DNA of 64,000 nucleotides from Raphanus sativus (GCF_000801105.2 NC_079512.1:32381848-32445847); one strand, 5' to 3'; counted from the first letter of the stretch, positions 46,726 to 58,164 are shown. Notes: generated by a model from the sequence alone, not told the origin. Numbers and translations are program-made.

Positions 46726-46979
46726 GTTGAAGAAATGATAAAATAGCATATTTATCTCAACACACATATTTATCTTAAAAATAAAATTTAATGATATTTT
46801 TTTATTAATTATGAATTTTTATATTAATTTCAAATTAATATATTAATTACTGAAATATCTTGGGTAAACAAGTAATTTCATAATTAAAGAAGTGTATTTT
46901 TCAAAAAATAAAATAGAAAATGCAGTTTTCAAATTTCAAATCCTAAATAGGGTATTTTGCAAATTATCCCATACTTTTA

Positions 46980-47640
46980 TATGTATATATATATGTATAT
47001 ATAAATAAATATTGATGTTATAATAGTAAGTGACTAGAAATCCAGATACCGAAGAAACAAAAACATTCGAAAAAGTCGACTTTGTTTTAATTAAATTTAT
47101 GCCAATTTATATTGACATCCCAAACACATATTTCAATATATATTGACATTCCAAACACATATCAATTGTAACTATAACTCTTTTATCTAAAGAAAACTAA
47201 TCACTGTTTATAAATAAAATACAAAATTAATGTGTGAAATGACCATGACATAATTGTATAGTTATACAACACACAAATTCAATACAATCATCAAAACCTC
47301 TTACTAATAATTTATAAAAATATTATACGAAAATTTATGAATTAAATTTCTTTAATATATAACTACATATTTATAGAAAGAAAAAAATTACAAACCAACA
47401 TATATCCGCGGGTCAAGATTTAGAATAGACAAATATTATTACAAATAAACAGACATAAATGCATATGATTACAAAGAGTCAAAAGTATGCCATATCAACT
47501 TTTAAATTGCTATTTTTTATAAATAGATTTTGATTAAGATTTATACATAGATATTATTATAAAGAAAAACACAAATATAATTAGAGAAAACAAATATAAA
47601 AGTTAAATTTCTAATAAAAAATTAAAACAAAAAATATACC
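46980..47640. other. AT-rich spacer, possible body of a Helitron
   Basis: No gene. It lies directly upstream of a Helitron 3' end; the 5' TC end was not located. Confidence 0.35.
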
Positions 47641-47677
47641 CGCCCTTTAATAGTTAAAAGGTCGGGTCAGAATCTAG
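47640..47677 (+). mobile_element. Helitron 3' terminus
   Basis: CCCGCCCTTT...AAAGGTCGGG forms a hairpin (47639-47666), followed by TCAGAATCTAG, which ends CTAG before a T. This is a Helitron 3' end in plus orientation. The extent to the left is unknown. Confidence 0.6.
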
Positions 47678-48907
47678 TTCTAAGATTAATAGTTAAAAAC
47701 CGTTCACTCAAAACGTATTCTGGACACAAATTCCCAAGTTAAAAATTGCTAAGTAATATATTAAAAATATGGGTTAATGTACTCATAGTTAATTGGTACA
47801 TAACATACATAGAGGTTGTGTGTTGATGGACTAAAAAGTTTCGTATAATTAGTTACATATACTTACCTAATTAGTACATAATTAACATACATAGAGGTTG
47901 ATCGTTAAAGAACTCTTAATCACATTCAATGGTAGCATGCATATCCAACTAAATCTTAATATAAACAGTATAACTCCACAAATACTAAACCTAGACTGTC
48001 ATATCCAACTAGATGTTGCTACTCTAGAAACATTATGTCATCTATCTTGGTTTAAGATTTAATTACTGGTTTCATCTGTTTCTAGTTTCTACAATTTGAG
48101 AAAACTTCATTACAGTTTCTATGATTTTCTTCGTATTATATTTAAAATTTATTTCATCACCAAAACGAAACAAATGAAATAGATGATGAAAATCTGAAAC
48201 GATTTGTCCGTAAAAGTTAGGTTCTTAAAGAGAATGACCCATTTCCCTGATACATTCCATTCATTAATGGCCATATTATTGAGGACAACATTGACAAGAT
48301 TCTCGGCCAGATGTAGGTGGTGTCGTACAGACATCGATGTATTTGTATAAACTCATGAGCATATCTCTTTCTCATTTTCTTTTATTCTAGCTCTAGTTAT
48401 TGCTCTGTTACTCAAACTTGAGTTCTTCCAATCAATTTACTTCTTCTGTTACCATGGAAACTTAAACGAAGTGATATCAAGGTTTAAGTTTACGTCTTCA
48501 GAACCTAATATATCGGAGCGTATCTAACAATCGGTTCGGAAATCAAAAATTACATAAAATTTTGAAGCAGGGGTAAAGAGAAGAACATAAGATTATGCAC
48601 CCACTTTGTCTGTGTTTTAATTTAACATGTAAGAATTTGTTGGGGGATAATTTCTCTGCTCAAGACGTCTTGAGCATTTTCAAGATTGTCGTGCTAATTG
48701 TCTCTATCTATAAACTCCAATGTTTCGTGAAATCATGAAAACAGCAATAATGAGACAATGCAAATTAGGTCAGCAGAGACTTCATTGATGTTTTATTACA
48801 TTATTATTAGTAGAAAGTAAAAAAGTCGCAATCATTTAGTTCTGTATTAAGTGGCAAGTATATGTATTATTGTGTATCGAGGTAATTCGAAGGGTACGTG
48901 GAAAAGG
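47678..48907. other. Spacer and 3' UTR
   Basis: No gene recognised; the last 150 bases are probably the 3' UTR of the proline-rich gene. Confidence 0.4.
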
Positions 48908-50527
48908 TTATGGACACATGAAGCCTCGAGGGACCCTGCGACCACAAGCCCTACAAAGAACAAAAATATTGCGAGAAGGAGGGGAACGTCGTTGACCTCG
49001 TGGTTGCACAAATCCACATAGGCAAGCTGCTGCTTCGCGATCAGACAAATCGCGAATAAGAGAGCAACATGGCTGTGCCCTTCCAAAGTCTAGGAAATTC
49101 CCAAAACGTCTTACAACATTGGCACATGCCCTTTGTTGAGCAGCATTCCTGGGACATGTAGGGAATGGGGGCGGTGGTGGTTGGAAGTTCGGAGGAGGAA
49201 GTGGTGGAGTTATTTTTGGTGGAGTCCCGGATGGTGGATTCATTGGTGGTGATGTATCAGGTGGTGAAATTTTTGGTGGTGGAATATCAGGTGGCGTAAT
49301 CCCAGGTGGTGGAATTTCTGGTTCGATTTGTGTGGTGAAATTTTTGGTGGTGGTATCTCAGGTGGCGTAATCCCAGGTGGCGGAATTTCTGGTTCGATTT
49401 GTGGTGGTGAAATCTTTGGTGGTGGACTTTCTGGTGGTGTAATTTCTGTTGGTTCAATCTCCGGAGGAGTAATATCAGGTGGTGGAATTTGTGATGGTGT
49501 AATCTCCGGTGGTGGAGTCTTTGGTTCAATTTCGGGTGGTGTAATCCTGGGTGGTGAAATCTCGGGTGGTGGAGTTACTGGTTCAGTTTCTGGTGTAATC
49601 TCGGGTGGTTGAATTTCTGGTGGAGTAGTATTGGGTGGTGGAAAATCTGGTAGTGGAGTTATTGGTTTAGTTTCTGGTGGTGGTGTAATCCCGGGTGGTG
49701 GAATTACTGGTTCAGTTACTGGTGGTGTAATCTCGGGGGTTGAATTTCTGGTGGTGTAATCTCGGGTGGTGGAATTTCTGGTAGCGGATTTATTGGTCCA
49801 GTTTCTGGTGGTGGAGTTATTGGTTCAGTTTCTGGTGGTGTAATTTCGGGTGGTTGAATTTCTGGTGGCGTACTTTCAGGTGGTGGAATCTCTGGTAGTG
49901 GAGTTATTGGTCCAGTTTCTGGTGGTGTAATCCCGGATGGTGGAGTTACTGGTTCAGTTTCTGGTGGTGTAATCTCGGGTGGTTGAATTTCTGGTGGTGT
50001 AATTTCGGGTAGTGGAATTTCTGGTAGCGGAGTTATTGGTCCAGTTTCTGGTGGTGGAGTTATTGGTTCAGTTACTGGTGGTGTAATCTCGGGTGGTTGA
50101 ATTTCTGGTGGCGGCGTACTCTCAGGTGGTGGAATCTCTGGTATTGGAGTTATTGGTCCAGTTTCTGGTGGTGTAATCCCGGGTGGTGGAATTACTGGTT
50201 CAATTTCTGGTGGTGTAATCTCGGGTGGTTGAATTTCTGGTGGCGTAATCTCGGGTGGTGTAGTCCCAGGTGGTGCAGTCCCAGGTGGTGGGTTATTTGG
50301 TGGAAACACTGGTGGTGGACAAACACATGGTGGACAAACAAACGGTGGTGGGGGTGGCGGGGTGGAGGACGGCGTGGAGGTGGAGGACGTCGTGGAGTTG
50401 GAGGACGGCGTGGAGCCGGAGGCTGACGTGGAGGAGACCGACTCTGGGCTTCCGTTTCGCTGAGGAAGAAGATGCTGATCAGTGCAAGGACAAAAACTAT
50501 GGTTTTAGTTGAACAATGTGGAGCCAT
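48908..50527 (-). pseudogene. Hybrid proline-rich protein with three frameshifts
   Basis: Signal peptide MAPHCSTKTIVFVLALISIF, then Pro/Arg-rich repeats, about 350 residues built on PPEITPPEIQPPE, and a C-terminal 8CM domain (TCPRNAAQQRAC, AQPCCSLIRDL, AACLCGFV, VLCRACGRRVPRGFMCP). The frame that reads as Pro-rich changes three times, at about 50350-50362, 49734-49741 and 49329-49336. In each case one base is missing from a G/T-rich repeat compared with neighbouring repeats. The three losses sum to one codon, so the signal peptide and the 8CM domain are in the same frame. It is either a pseudogene or a sequence with assembly errors in repeats. Confidence 0.85.
49200..50330. repeat. Coding minisatellite (PPE-type repeats)
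   Basis: Units such as GGTGGTGTAATCTCGGGTGG and TTGAATTTCTGGTGG recur many times. A higher-order block containing ATTGGTCCAGTTTCTGG recurs at about 49790, 49906, 50035 and 50152. Confidence 0.85.
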
Positions 50528-50588
50528 TTTGTCCTTAGAAAGGATTACTTAACGGAACCTGGTGGATCGAAGTGTGGTGAGGCTGTGG

Positions 50589-50596
50589 GTATTTAT
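50589..50596 (-). promoter_or_regulatory. TATA box of the 48908-50527 gene
   Basis: TATAAATA on the minus strand, about 62 bases before the ATG; the promoter looks intact although the coding frame is broken. Confidence 0.65.
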
Positions 50597-50928
50597 AGCA
50601 GCTTTTGGAGGGTCAGATACGTTTGCATTCAGCCATTTATTCTATTGCCGAACCCTATTCTTGTGATTAAGACTCATAGGTGGCTTCAGTTTTTTTTTTT
50701 TTTTTAAAAGGTGGCTTCAGTTCAAGTAATTTTATTATAAGAAAAAAGGCTGATTGGGTTGCAGTAGTCTGTTTTTACACTAAGATTTTACCGGTTACAG
50801 GCGGCAGTAACCAATTTCCCAAAATGATGAATACTCGGTCGGGCACTCAAACTGATCTGAGTCGTTAGATGAAAACTTTTTGTATGAAGAATTGAAGATA
50901 CATTTTTCTCATTTCTTTTACATTACAA

Positions 50929-51572
50929 CTAGATTTTGACCCGCGCTTTGGAAGCGCGTAATATTTTACGATGAAAAATTTCACTAATAACTTAACAAAT
51001 ATTTTGGTAATTTTTAAAGAGTGTGTATTTAAAATATTTTTGCATTTAAATCAGTGTTTTTAAATTCAACCTGATTTGATTATACCGGTTAATCCGGAGA
51101 TCTGACAATTCAATTTAGGTTTCTAAAATATTCATATTAAAAAATCAGTAAAACCTGAGACTAACCGATTGAACTGATGGATGACCGATATGTAATCTAA
51201 TTGGATTTAAATTGTAATAGTTTCATAATTTGTAATCTTATAATCCAAATTTTAAAGTTCATTATTTTGCAATTTATGAAATTATGACATTTCTACAAAA
51301 TTTTAAAGAGAAAATGATAGATATAAAATAAATAAGATTAATTATTGTATTGTTTGGAAACATTAATAGTAGTATAAAAAATATATTGTTTGGAAACATT
51401 GATAGTAGTATAAAGAAATAAGTATATTGTTTGGAAACATGGATAGTAGTATAAAGAAAAAAACATTAGTGATTTAATGTAGGTTTAACTATAAAGTATA
51501 AAGGTGTATTTAATTTAAAAATTTAAAAAATAAATTTAGGTCCAACAGAATGTTTCTGTTTAATAAGATAGA
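50929..51572 (-). mobile_element. Helitron, non-autonomous (644 bp)
   Basis: On the minus strand it starts TCTATCTTATTAAACAG at 51572, after an A, and ends with the hairpin CGCGCTT-CCA-AAGCGCG, then GGTCAAAATCTAG at 50929, before a T. The terminal GGTCAAAATCTAG is typical of Brassicaceae Helitrons. The body is AT-rich and includes three near-copies of ATTGTTTGGAAACAT (about 51350, 51387 and 51427). Confidence 0.85.
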
Positions 51573-51585
51573 TATGTGACATTGT

Positions 51586-51587
51586 TA

Positions 51588-51629
<42 letters not shown>
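51586..51629. repeat. (TA)n microsatellite
   Basis: About 20 TA units with one interruption, directly flanking the Helitron. Confidence 0.95.
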
Positions 51630-51632
<3 letters not shown>

Positions 51633-52290
51633 TTTTAATTAAAAATTCAGAACAACTAATGTTTTGTAACTTGTCGTCAAATTTGTTTACGTTCGATGTT
51701 TAGGCTTGATGTATACACCTTTCTGTGATATAAGATGATTTCTTTGTTGTTTGCCATTTTAGAAAAGGGGTATAGCGATATGCGAAATCCCTTAACAAGA
51801 TTCGTCATAATCTGGATTGAGTCATGTAATTAGCAAACGTCTTTCGGTACTTGCAGGCTATAAATTTGGTGCATTCAGTTGCTTGTTTTGGTCTAATGAG
51901 TAAATCTATCCAAAAGTGGATGGCGAGAAAATCTTTGGCGAAGTTTTGACGTTTTCGTATATTGAATGGAATTGAGGTCAGGATTTTTCTACTGATAACT
52001 TCTGAGGCGGAAGCGAAAACTAATAATAAGAAAATTGACAATCAAGCTTCAGATTTGTTATGTTCAATTCTATCCCAAGTTTGTTATCAGTTAAGTAATA
52101 TGTCGGTTTTGCTACTTGAGTAAATGGGCATGCTCCGTGGGTTTCATTTTTCTATATATTTTTTTCATATAGATTGGGTTTAGGTTAGGAATGTGAATAA
52201 GCTAAGTTACCTTGGCTGCGAAGTCTCCATAGTTAGGCAGCACATATTTGATCATTTAGGTTGTCCAAACACGTAAACATACACATTATT
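51630..52290. other. Spacer
   Basis: No gene recognised. Confidence 0.4.
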
Positions 52291-52298
52291 AGATCGAC

Positions 52299-52504
52299 CA
52301 GCACCGGTCTTGACTTTAAGAAGGCTGGAAGCAAATTAGAAAAATAGTCTGCCAAAATGGTTAGAACCTAAGCCCCTTACCTCAATATAATGCCAAGTAA
52401 ACCACTGTGCTAAAGACATTCTACTGAAATAAGGCCGATATTTGTTAATAATATCGAAGGCCGGAAGCCAATGCTTCTTTGGCTTCCTTTCAGGGCCGGT
52501 ACTG
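52299..52504. mobile_element. Short inverted-repeat element (hAT-MITE-like)
   Basis: The ends are CAGCACCGGTCTTGA and, read inward from the right, CAGTACCGGCCCTGA. The flanks share GATCGAC (52292-52298 and 52505-52511). The size is 206 bases, non-coding. The superfamily is inferred from the CAG ends and the 7-8 bp duplication. Confidence 0.6.
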
Positions 52505-52511
52505 GATCGAC

Positions 52512-54207
52512 ACACGTAAACATACATATGTGATCATTTATCTGATTCTATTAAAACAACACTGTATGAAAATAATCCTGGTTTTATTTGATTTATTATT
52601 ACACTGAAAATTTGTAAAGTTTTATGATTTTATTAATTTTATTTTTGCATATCAAATTTGCTCACAAATATATAGTATTTTAAAAATATTTCCAAAATAA
52701 AATAAGTAAATATACTCTTAAATATTTGTAAGTTAAATTTCAATAAAAAGTCAATATCTTTTCTATTATATATAGAAGTATATATTTATTTTACAATAAG
52801 ACAGTTTCTAATTTTCATAAAGGCAAATTAACCATGTCAACTTTAGTAAAAAAAATGAAATGTCAACTTTCTTAAGAGAGTTTTATGCCTTACGAGATTT
52901 TCGTTCGTATCATTAAACTTACGATCAAGCCATTTTACTATATATATAGATGACAATCCATATTTATCCTACTCAGTGGTCAAGCTTGATTAATTTATAT
53001 ACTAAATTTTCATTATGAAACACTCTTTTTCTTCAATCGGAATTCGGAAGCTCTTGTGTTGATGTTGTTCCACTAATCCACATATCAAAATATCAGTCTC
53101 TGTGGCCGATATTTTGAATTAACAGTAATAACTCAATAAAATGACTACAGGTAGAAAAACAACTCTGTTAGGTTTTGTATTTGAGCCTTAATTAAATGTT
53201 CTTTGCCAAACCTCTTCTATAGATGACTAGATGAGGTTTAGATACCCCTTAAGTTTGTATCTTTGGGAAGATGCAGCTCATGTCCATGTAGGACTAAATT
53301 TTACTATGTTCAGTTAAACTACATTCATCCATATTATTAAAATTGAAATACTTTTTGAAAATAAGCCTTTTAAAATGCAAAATTTACCATTATTTTTTAT
53401 GACTCTGGTATATAGATGTCCCAACAAACTCCCGATTAGCATCTAAACACCGTTCACCGGAAATCTGGGTTTTATCCGCCGGGAAAACCTCTAACGAATA
53501 TTCACTAACCATTACTCATTAACAAGAATATTCTCTAATCAATTTTTACAATAAAATTAATCAGATTTATTTAAAATATTACATATAAACTTAAATATTA
53601 TAAATTCATGTATATTATTGTTTCATTTCACATACAAAATATAATTATAATTTTTTTATTTAAAATATATAAAGTTATTTTCAAATATATGTTAAATAAT
53701 TTGATGATTAATATTATTCACACAAATATTGTTATATTATAAGAATAAAATAATTGAATATTGATTTAATATTTCCTCAAAAATAAACATAGAAGAAAAT
53801 TTATTTGGCTTATAAAAAACTTAGAAACATATCTATTTATTTTATTTAACATAAAATATATTATTTTGGAAATATAGATTTATTAATATATAAAAACATA
53901 CTAATCAGTGCTTAGTTTATAAATAAATACATCAAAATGATTAAGGTAATTAAAAATTACTAATCGATGGATATATTATATAGCATATCATTTTAATTGG
54001 TTTAGTATTCAATCACAATATGAGCAATCAACAAACTACAGACAATTAAAAATTATCAATATATCATAAATGTTATATACTACAAAACAAAAATAACCAC
54101 CCATATTGATGTCTCGTGCTATGAAAAAAATCCATATGATGAAGCTGTAGTGTATAATTATTTCAGTTGACTTTTAATTTGCGCTGGCGAATTCTGAAAC
54201 TAAATCT
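52512..54207. other. AT-rich spacer
   Basis: No gene recognised. Confidence 0.4.
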
Positions 54208-54210
54208 TAA

Positions 54211-55354
54211 GACCATCTTTATCGGTTGTAAAATACACGGTTCTTAACATTAAAAGAACGAAAAATAAATAAAAAAGACAGGAAAAATAGAAGGATCGTT
54301 AACTAAATAAGAACTTTTCTTAACGCGTCCTTGGAAACACGTGTCATCCTTTGCTGTCTCTCTCTTGTTTTCATCATCTCCGTCTCCCTATCTCTCTCTT
54401 CTTCTTCTTCCACGCAGGTTTGTAATCTGCTGATCTCCTCTGAAAATTCACCTTTCAATGGCTTCTTCGTCTTCTTCACAATCGTCTCTCTCTCTCTCTC
54501 TCCCACTGATGAAATCCTCCACAAAGTCGGGTCTTTCCACAAGAACGATCCCAGCATCGGTACGGGACTCACCTGCGGTGATGTGATGAAGCTCGCTTCA
54601 AGACCTTTGGTTGTGGCTCCGCTATCGTCTCTTCATCTGTTGGTATGTTTCCATCTGTAGCGGATTTGAGATTCGAATTTCAGTTGGGGATTTTGATTTA
54701 CTTGTTCTGAAATGGATGAATTAGGTCTTAAATTGATTGTTTTCTTTTTTGATTATTTAGGTTTCAGATTGATTGGTTCATTGTGGTAGTGGTGTTCGAA
54801 TTGATTGGTTCTTGATGAATTATATTTGATATTAATCGGTTCTTGTTCATTGGGAAGTATATCCAAGTGCCACCTCCGTTGAATTATGTATCTATTGCAA
54901 TGTTTATCTTCCTGGTATTATGACTTTCCTGCAATTGTTACAGAGTGTCTAGCTCTTTTGGACGCACAAGTTGCAGCCGTTCTACTGAGCATTTCCAAGC
55001 TTGTTTGCAAGTCAGACTGTCAAGAACTCATTTGCCTCCTTTCAGAGAGTTGGTCTTTTGGTGTTCTTTGGATCTTATTAGCTATTTGATCCCTTATCCT
55101 TCTTGTGTTTTGCTGTGCTTGTAATATGGCTACTCCCTTGGCTAGTAATGCCTTTCTATCTTGTATGTCCTCCTTGAATGGAGTTTGAACTTTTATAATT
55201 AATGAAGTTTGGTTTGATCAAAAAAATGTTAAGGACTTTTTTGTCCTACCAATAATCTACAACATTAGAAAAGTCTTTAAACTTTGTCCCTAACTTAAAA
55301 ATATTACTAAAATATACTAAGGACCTTTTATTTGTCCCACCGATAAAGATGGTC
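54211..55354. mobile_element. PIF/Harbinger-like element carrying an ISU gene fragment
   Basis: Perfect 16-bp inverted ends, GACCATCTTTATCGGT (54211-54226) and ACCGATAAAGATGGTC (55339-55354), are flanked by TAA on both sides (54208-54210 and 55355-55357), as expected for PIF/Harbinger insertions. The inside has no transposase but includes a recognisable piece of an iron-sulfur scaffold gene (see 54500-54645) and further non-repetitive sequence (54880-55090) of unknown origin. Confidence 0.78.
54500..54645 (+). pseudogene. ISU-type Fe-S scaffold gene fragment inside the transposon
   Basis: The plus strand encodes HKVGSFHKNDPSIGTGL, then CGDVMKL, close to the NVGSFDKNDPNVGTGL and ACGDVMKL motifs of plant ISU proteins. 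Directly after, in a shifted frame, comes FKTFGCGSAIVSSSV, matching the next conserved ISU block with its Cys. The roughly 15 residues between the blocks are deleted. A GT donor-like site (GTATGT) follows, which suggests capture from genomic DNA. ISU proteins hold nascent Fe-S clusters in mitochondria; this fragment is not functional. Confidence 0.8.
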
Positions 55355-55404
55355 TAAGTAAGTACATGCTACTTTAAGCAATCAAACCTACAAAAAAAAA
55401 TATC

Positions 55405-55412
55405 TATAAATA
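55405..55412 (+). promoter_or_regulatory. TATA box of the 55506-55850 gene
   Basis: TATAAATA, 94 bases before the ATG. The transposon's right end lies only about 50 bases further upstream, so upstream control elements may come from it. Confidence 0.7.
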
Positions 55413-55505
55413 GGAACTCTCACCTCCCAAACGACTTACTCAACCCTCATCTCCAATAACATACAAAAAGTAAAGAAAAAGAAGCTTAATTAGAATTTTC
55501 AAAAC

Positions 55506-55850
55506 ATGGCTTCAAAGAACATCACCATAGCTCTCTTCCTCACCATCAACCTCGTCTTCTTCGGCTTTACCATGGCCCAAGCTCCTGGACCTCAAGCTCC
55601 GATATGTCCCAGAAGCTCAACCCAGGTCCAAGCTTGTGTCAACAGGCTTACCTCTATCGTGGGCCTCAACGTTCTACCGCTGACGCAATGCTGTTCTCTA
55701 GTTGCTGGGCTTGCCCCCTCTGTGGCCTCTGTCTGCATCTGCAATGCCTTAAAACTGTCAGTTCTCAATATATTGGAGATCAGTGTAAGACTTGGTGAGG
55801 TTCTTAGGCCCTGCGGTGTTTCTCCCCCAGCTGATTTCGTATGCGCCTAA
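55506..55850 (+). CDS. 8-cysteine-motif (LTP-like) secreted protein (At4g22513/22520 group)
   Basis: A single exon of 114 residues. A signal peptide (MASKNITIALFLTINLVFFG to about residue 25) is followed by a short spacer (QAPGPQAP) and an 8CM domain: ICPRSSTQVQAC, LTQCCSLVAGL, ASVCICNALK, LRPCGVSPPADFVCA, all eight cysteines in place. Members of this group are small secreted lipid-binding or wall proteins, often root- or flower-specific; substrate is unknown. It is the only one of the four local 8CM genes on the plus strand. Confidence 0.93.
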   Translation: MASKNITIALFLTINLVFFGFTMAQAPGPQAPICPRSSTQVQACVNRLTSIVGLNVLPLTQCCSLVAGLAPSVASVCICNALKLSVLNILEISVRLGEVLRPCGVSPPADFVCA

Positions 55851-56541
55851 TTCTCTCTTATAAGACACCAGTTCCCTATTATCGGATAATAATGGTGCAA
55901 ATATGCTTCTCTAATAATTATATGCGTGTTAGCAATATCTATATGTGGTTGAAAATAAAGTGAAACATTTGTACTGTTTTTACATGTTTCGTTGTTAACT
56001 ATGTTCTTCAATTTAGATTTTCCGGCCGTAGGTTGTATCTCTTGGTTCTGATTAAAAAAAAAAAGTAATATACAAATACTTTATCTTTTTCTGTTTATAT
56101 TTTGTTGTTATCTAATTCCAGTTGGATATCAAGTATTAACCGAAAGAATCTTTAGATCAGTCTTTTCCCAAAGAGCTTCGGGCCTAACTATAAAATCTTT
56201 TCGGCTCATTGATACATTAACGAGTCTGGCTATTCTTCTTTTCTCTTCGTTATGGATACTTTCACGTCTTAATTAGTGGGATATCAAATACCGGACGATC
56301 AGAGAAACAGCTTCAGGTATTAACCTACTTGGCAAGTGGAGGACCGTAACTTGGATACTTTTAGTTCAAAGGACATATGGGATGCGACTCGTGAGATTAG
56401 ACATGATGAGGTGCTATGATATTCTCGAATTAATCTGGCACAAGACTGGTATCATAATACGTATACACATAGTTTCCTTTCATTACAAACCTTTACAACT
56501 ATTATTCAACTAATCATAACAAATTTGAGCGGTTAAAGGAG
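55851..56541. other. Convergent 3' regions
   Basis: 3' UTRs of the LTP-like and methyltransferase genes; nothing else recognised. Confidence 0.5.
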
Positions 56542-57403
56542 CTAGTTACTAACGGTTCCTGCAAGCATAAACGACTTGTAAACGATGGGTCGAACCAACT
56601 CGGATCCACCCCAAGCCGTCTCGAGCTCCTTCACTACATCTTCCGACAACAAGTCAACTCCTTTTTCCTTAGCAGCGCCAATGGCAGACCACGACCGCAC
56701 CATCCGCAAGAACCCTTCAAACGACACCGTCCTCTTCATCTCCAGCTCAATGGGCTTACCCTCGGAGCCCAGGCCCACGCTCTCAAACGGAAACGGCAAC
56801 GATTTGTAACCGTCCACAACATACTGACACTCAGGGAACTTAAAATACGGCAGCGCTTTCTCAGTAAACGGAGCCATCACCGAGTCGAACTCGGGGCTCA
56901 CCGCCATGTCCGTGCTGTAGCTCCACACGGCGATGATCCCTCCCGGTTTGCGGAGGACACGTTTCGCGATCGCGTAGAATCTCGGGAGATCGAACCAGTG
57001 TACGGCGGTGGCGACCGTTATCAGATCCACGGAGTTCTCTCCTCCGATCAGATCCACCATCTCGTCTTCGGTCAACGACGGAGGCGTGTGACGGTAAGTT
57101 ACTTTCGGATACGGCTTCGCTAGATCTATCATCTTCTCGCTCACGTCCGTCGCGATTACTCTGTCGTAGTGCTCCGCGATCTGGCGAAAACCGTTATGAA
57201 ATCAGAGATTGAATTTTGAAAAAAAAAATAGATCGGAAAAATGTGATACATACGGCGGTTGCGGCTTGGCCGTTTCCGGTACCGGCATCCCAGGCGAGGT
57301 GGTGGTGGTGAGAGAGAGCGGCGATCTTGGAGTACCACTCGGCGGGGTAAGTGGGGCGTGCGTCTAGGTAGATATCTGCTTCATAGTCAACAACGACTGA
57401 CAT
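56542..57403 (-). CDS. SAM-dependent methyltransferase (At4g22530-like)
   Basis: Two exons, 57403-57254 and 57180-56542, give 262 residues. The N-terminus is MSVVVDYEADIYLDARPTYP. The class I fold is clear: motif I LAWDAGTGNGQAATA (SAM-binding glycines), then HYDRVIATDVSEKMIDLAKP (acidic residue at the end of strand 2), VDLITVATAVHWFDLPRFYA (motif post I) and RVLRKPGGIIAVWSY. This is the methyltransferase-11 group related to yeast Tmt1/Crg1 (trans-aconitate or small-molecule methylation), but the plant substrate is unknown. The protein is cytosolic, with no targeting signal seen. Confidence 0.94.
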
Positions 57404-58164
57404 TTTTTTTCTAGGTAGCGAATTGCTTTCTTCTTCGCCTTCTATTGTTTCAAACTCTGCTTTAATAGACGAAATGATGACGAGGCAGGTTGCGAAATTC
57501 GATTTTGCTTTTTACTCGTTTCGTAGTGTTGACTTTGGCGGGATGGTTTGATTGGTCAATTTTGTTTCCGGTTTGGTTTTGTTTTCAATCTATTTCCGGT
57601 TTGGTTTTGGTTTTCAATCTATTTATGGTTTAACATATTGGGACTATAAGAAAGTACTCAGGAATCTGGATTTGAAGGAAACTGTCTTTGCCTGGATGTA
57701 TTTAAACCCTCATATATTTTTGTTAACTAAATACAAATGGACCAACAAACTAAACATTAATCTCAAACTATTTAACGAGAGAGACAATGAAAGAGACAGA
57801 GAGATAGAGAGACACTCTACCAGAAGGAGATAAAACATTACACATCCTCACCAAAAAGAAAGTATTATATGACCAAAAGCCTTTCTGATATCCTCCTCTT
57901 CTATGCCCTTCTTTCAAACAGAAAATTGAAACCAAAGAAGTTGGCTTTTGATTCTTCCCATGTTCTTCTGTGTAAAATAACTCCAATGCTGTCCGATGCA
58001 AATTTTCTCTTAAGCAGACTTCAATGCAAGAAACAAAATATTAATCAAAAACATACCTTCTTGTTTCGGGTTCTCTATTTAAAAACTACTAGGAAATATA
58101 TTATGCTTAGCTGGTTACAAGATCGTGTAGGATGAGTAATGTTACCTGAACATGAAACTTCTTT
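57404..58164. other. Spacer with short duplication
   Basis: TTTCCGGTTTGGTTTTG followed by TTTTCAATCTATTT occurs twice at 57565-57625. The rest is promoter of the methyltransferase and 3' UTR of ORP2A. Confidence 0.5.

Larger units (their letters stand above)
44019..46970. mobile_element. MULE (Mutator-like) carrying transposase and Ulp1-like sequence
   Basis: The flanking 9-bp duplication is perfect: ATACTTTTA at 44010-44018 and 46971-46979. The ends are inverted and related: GGGGAAATTTGGAAAAATAC on the left and GGGATAATTTGCAAAATACC read inward from the right. Inside are a MURA-type transposase on the plus strand and a Ulp1/C48 peptidase piece on the minus strand. MULEs with an Ulp1-like gene are known from Arabidopsis (KAONASHI type). 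Both genes are damaged, so the element can no longer move on its own. Confidence 0.93.

Noticed and set aside
54331..54660. 109-codon plus-strand frame starting METRVILCCLSLVF as a signal-peptide gene
   Set aside because: The downstream part is a deleted ISU fragment inside a transposon; the hydrophobic start is translation of a CT-rich leader.
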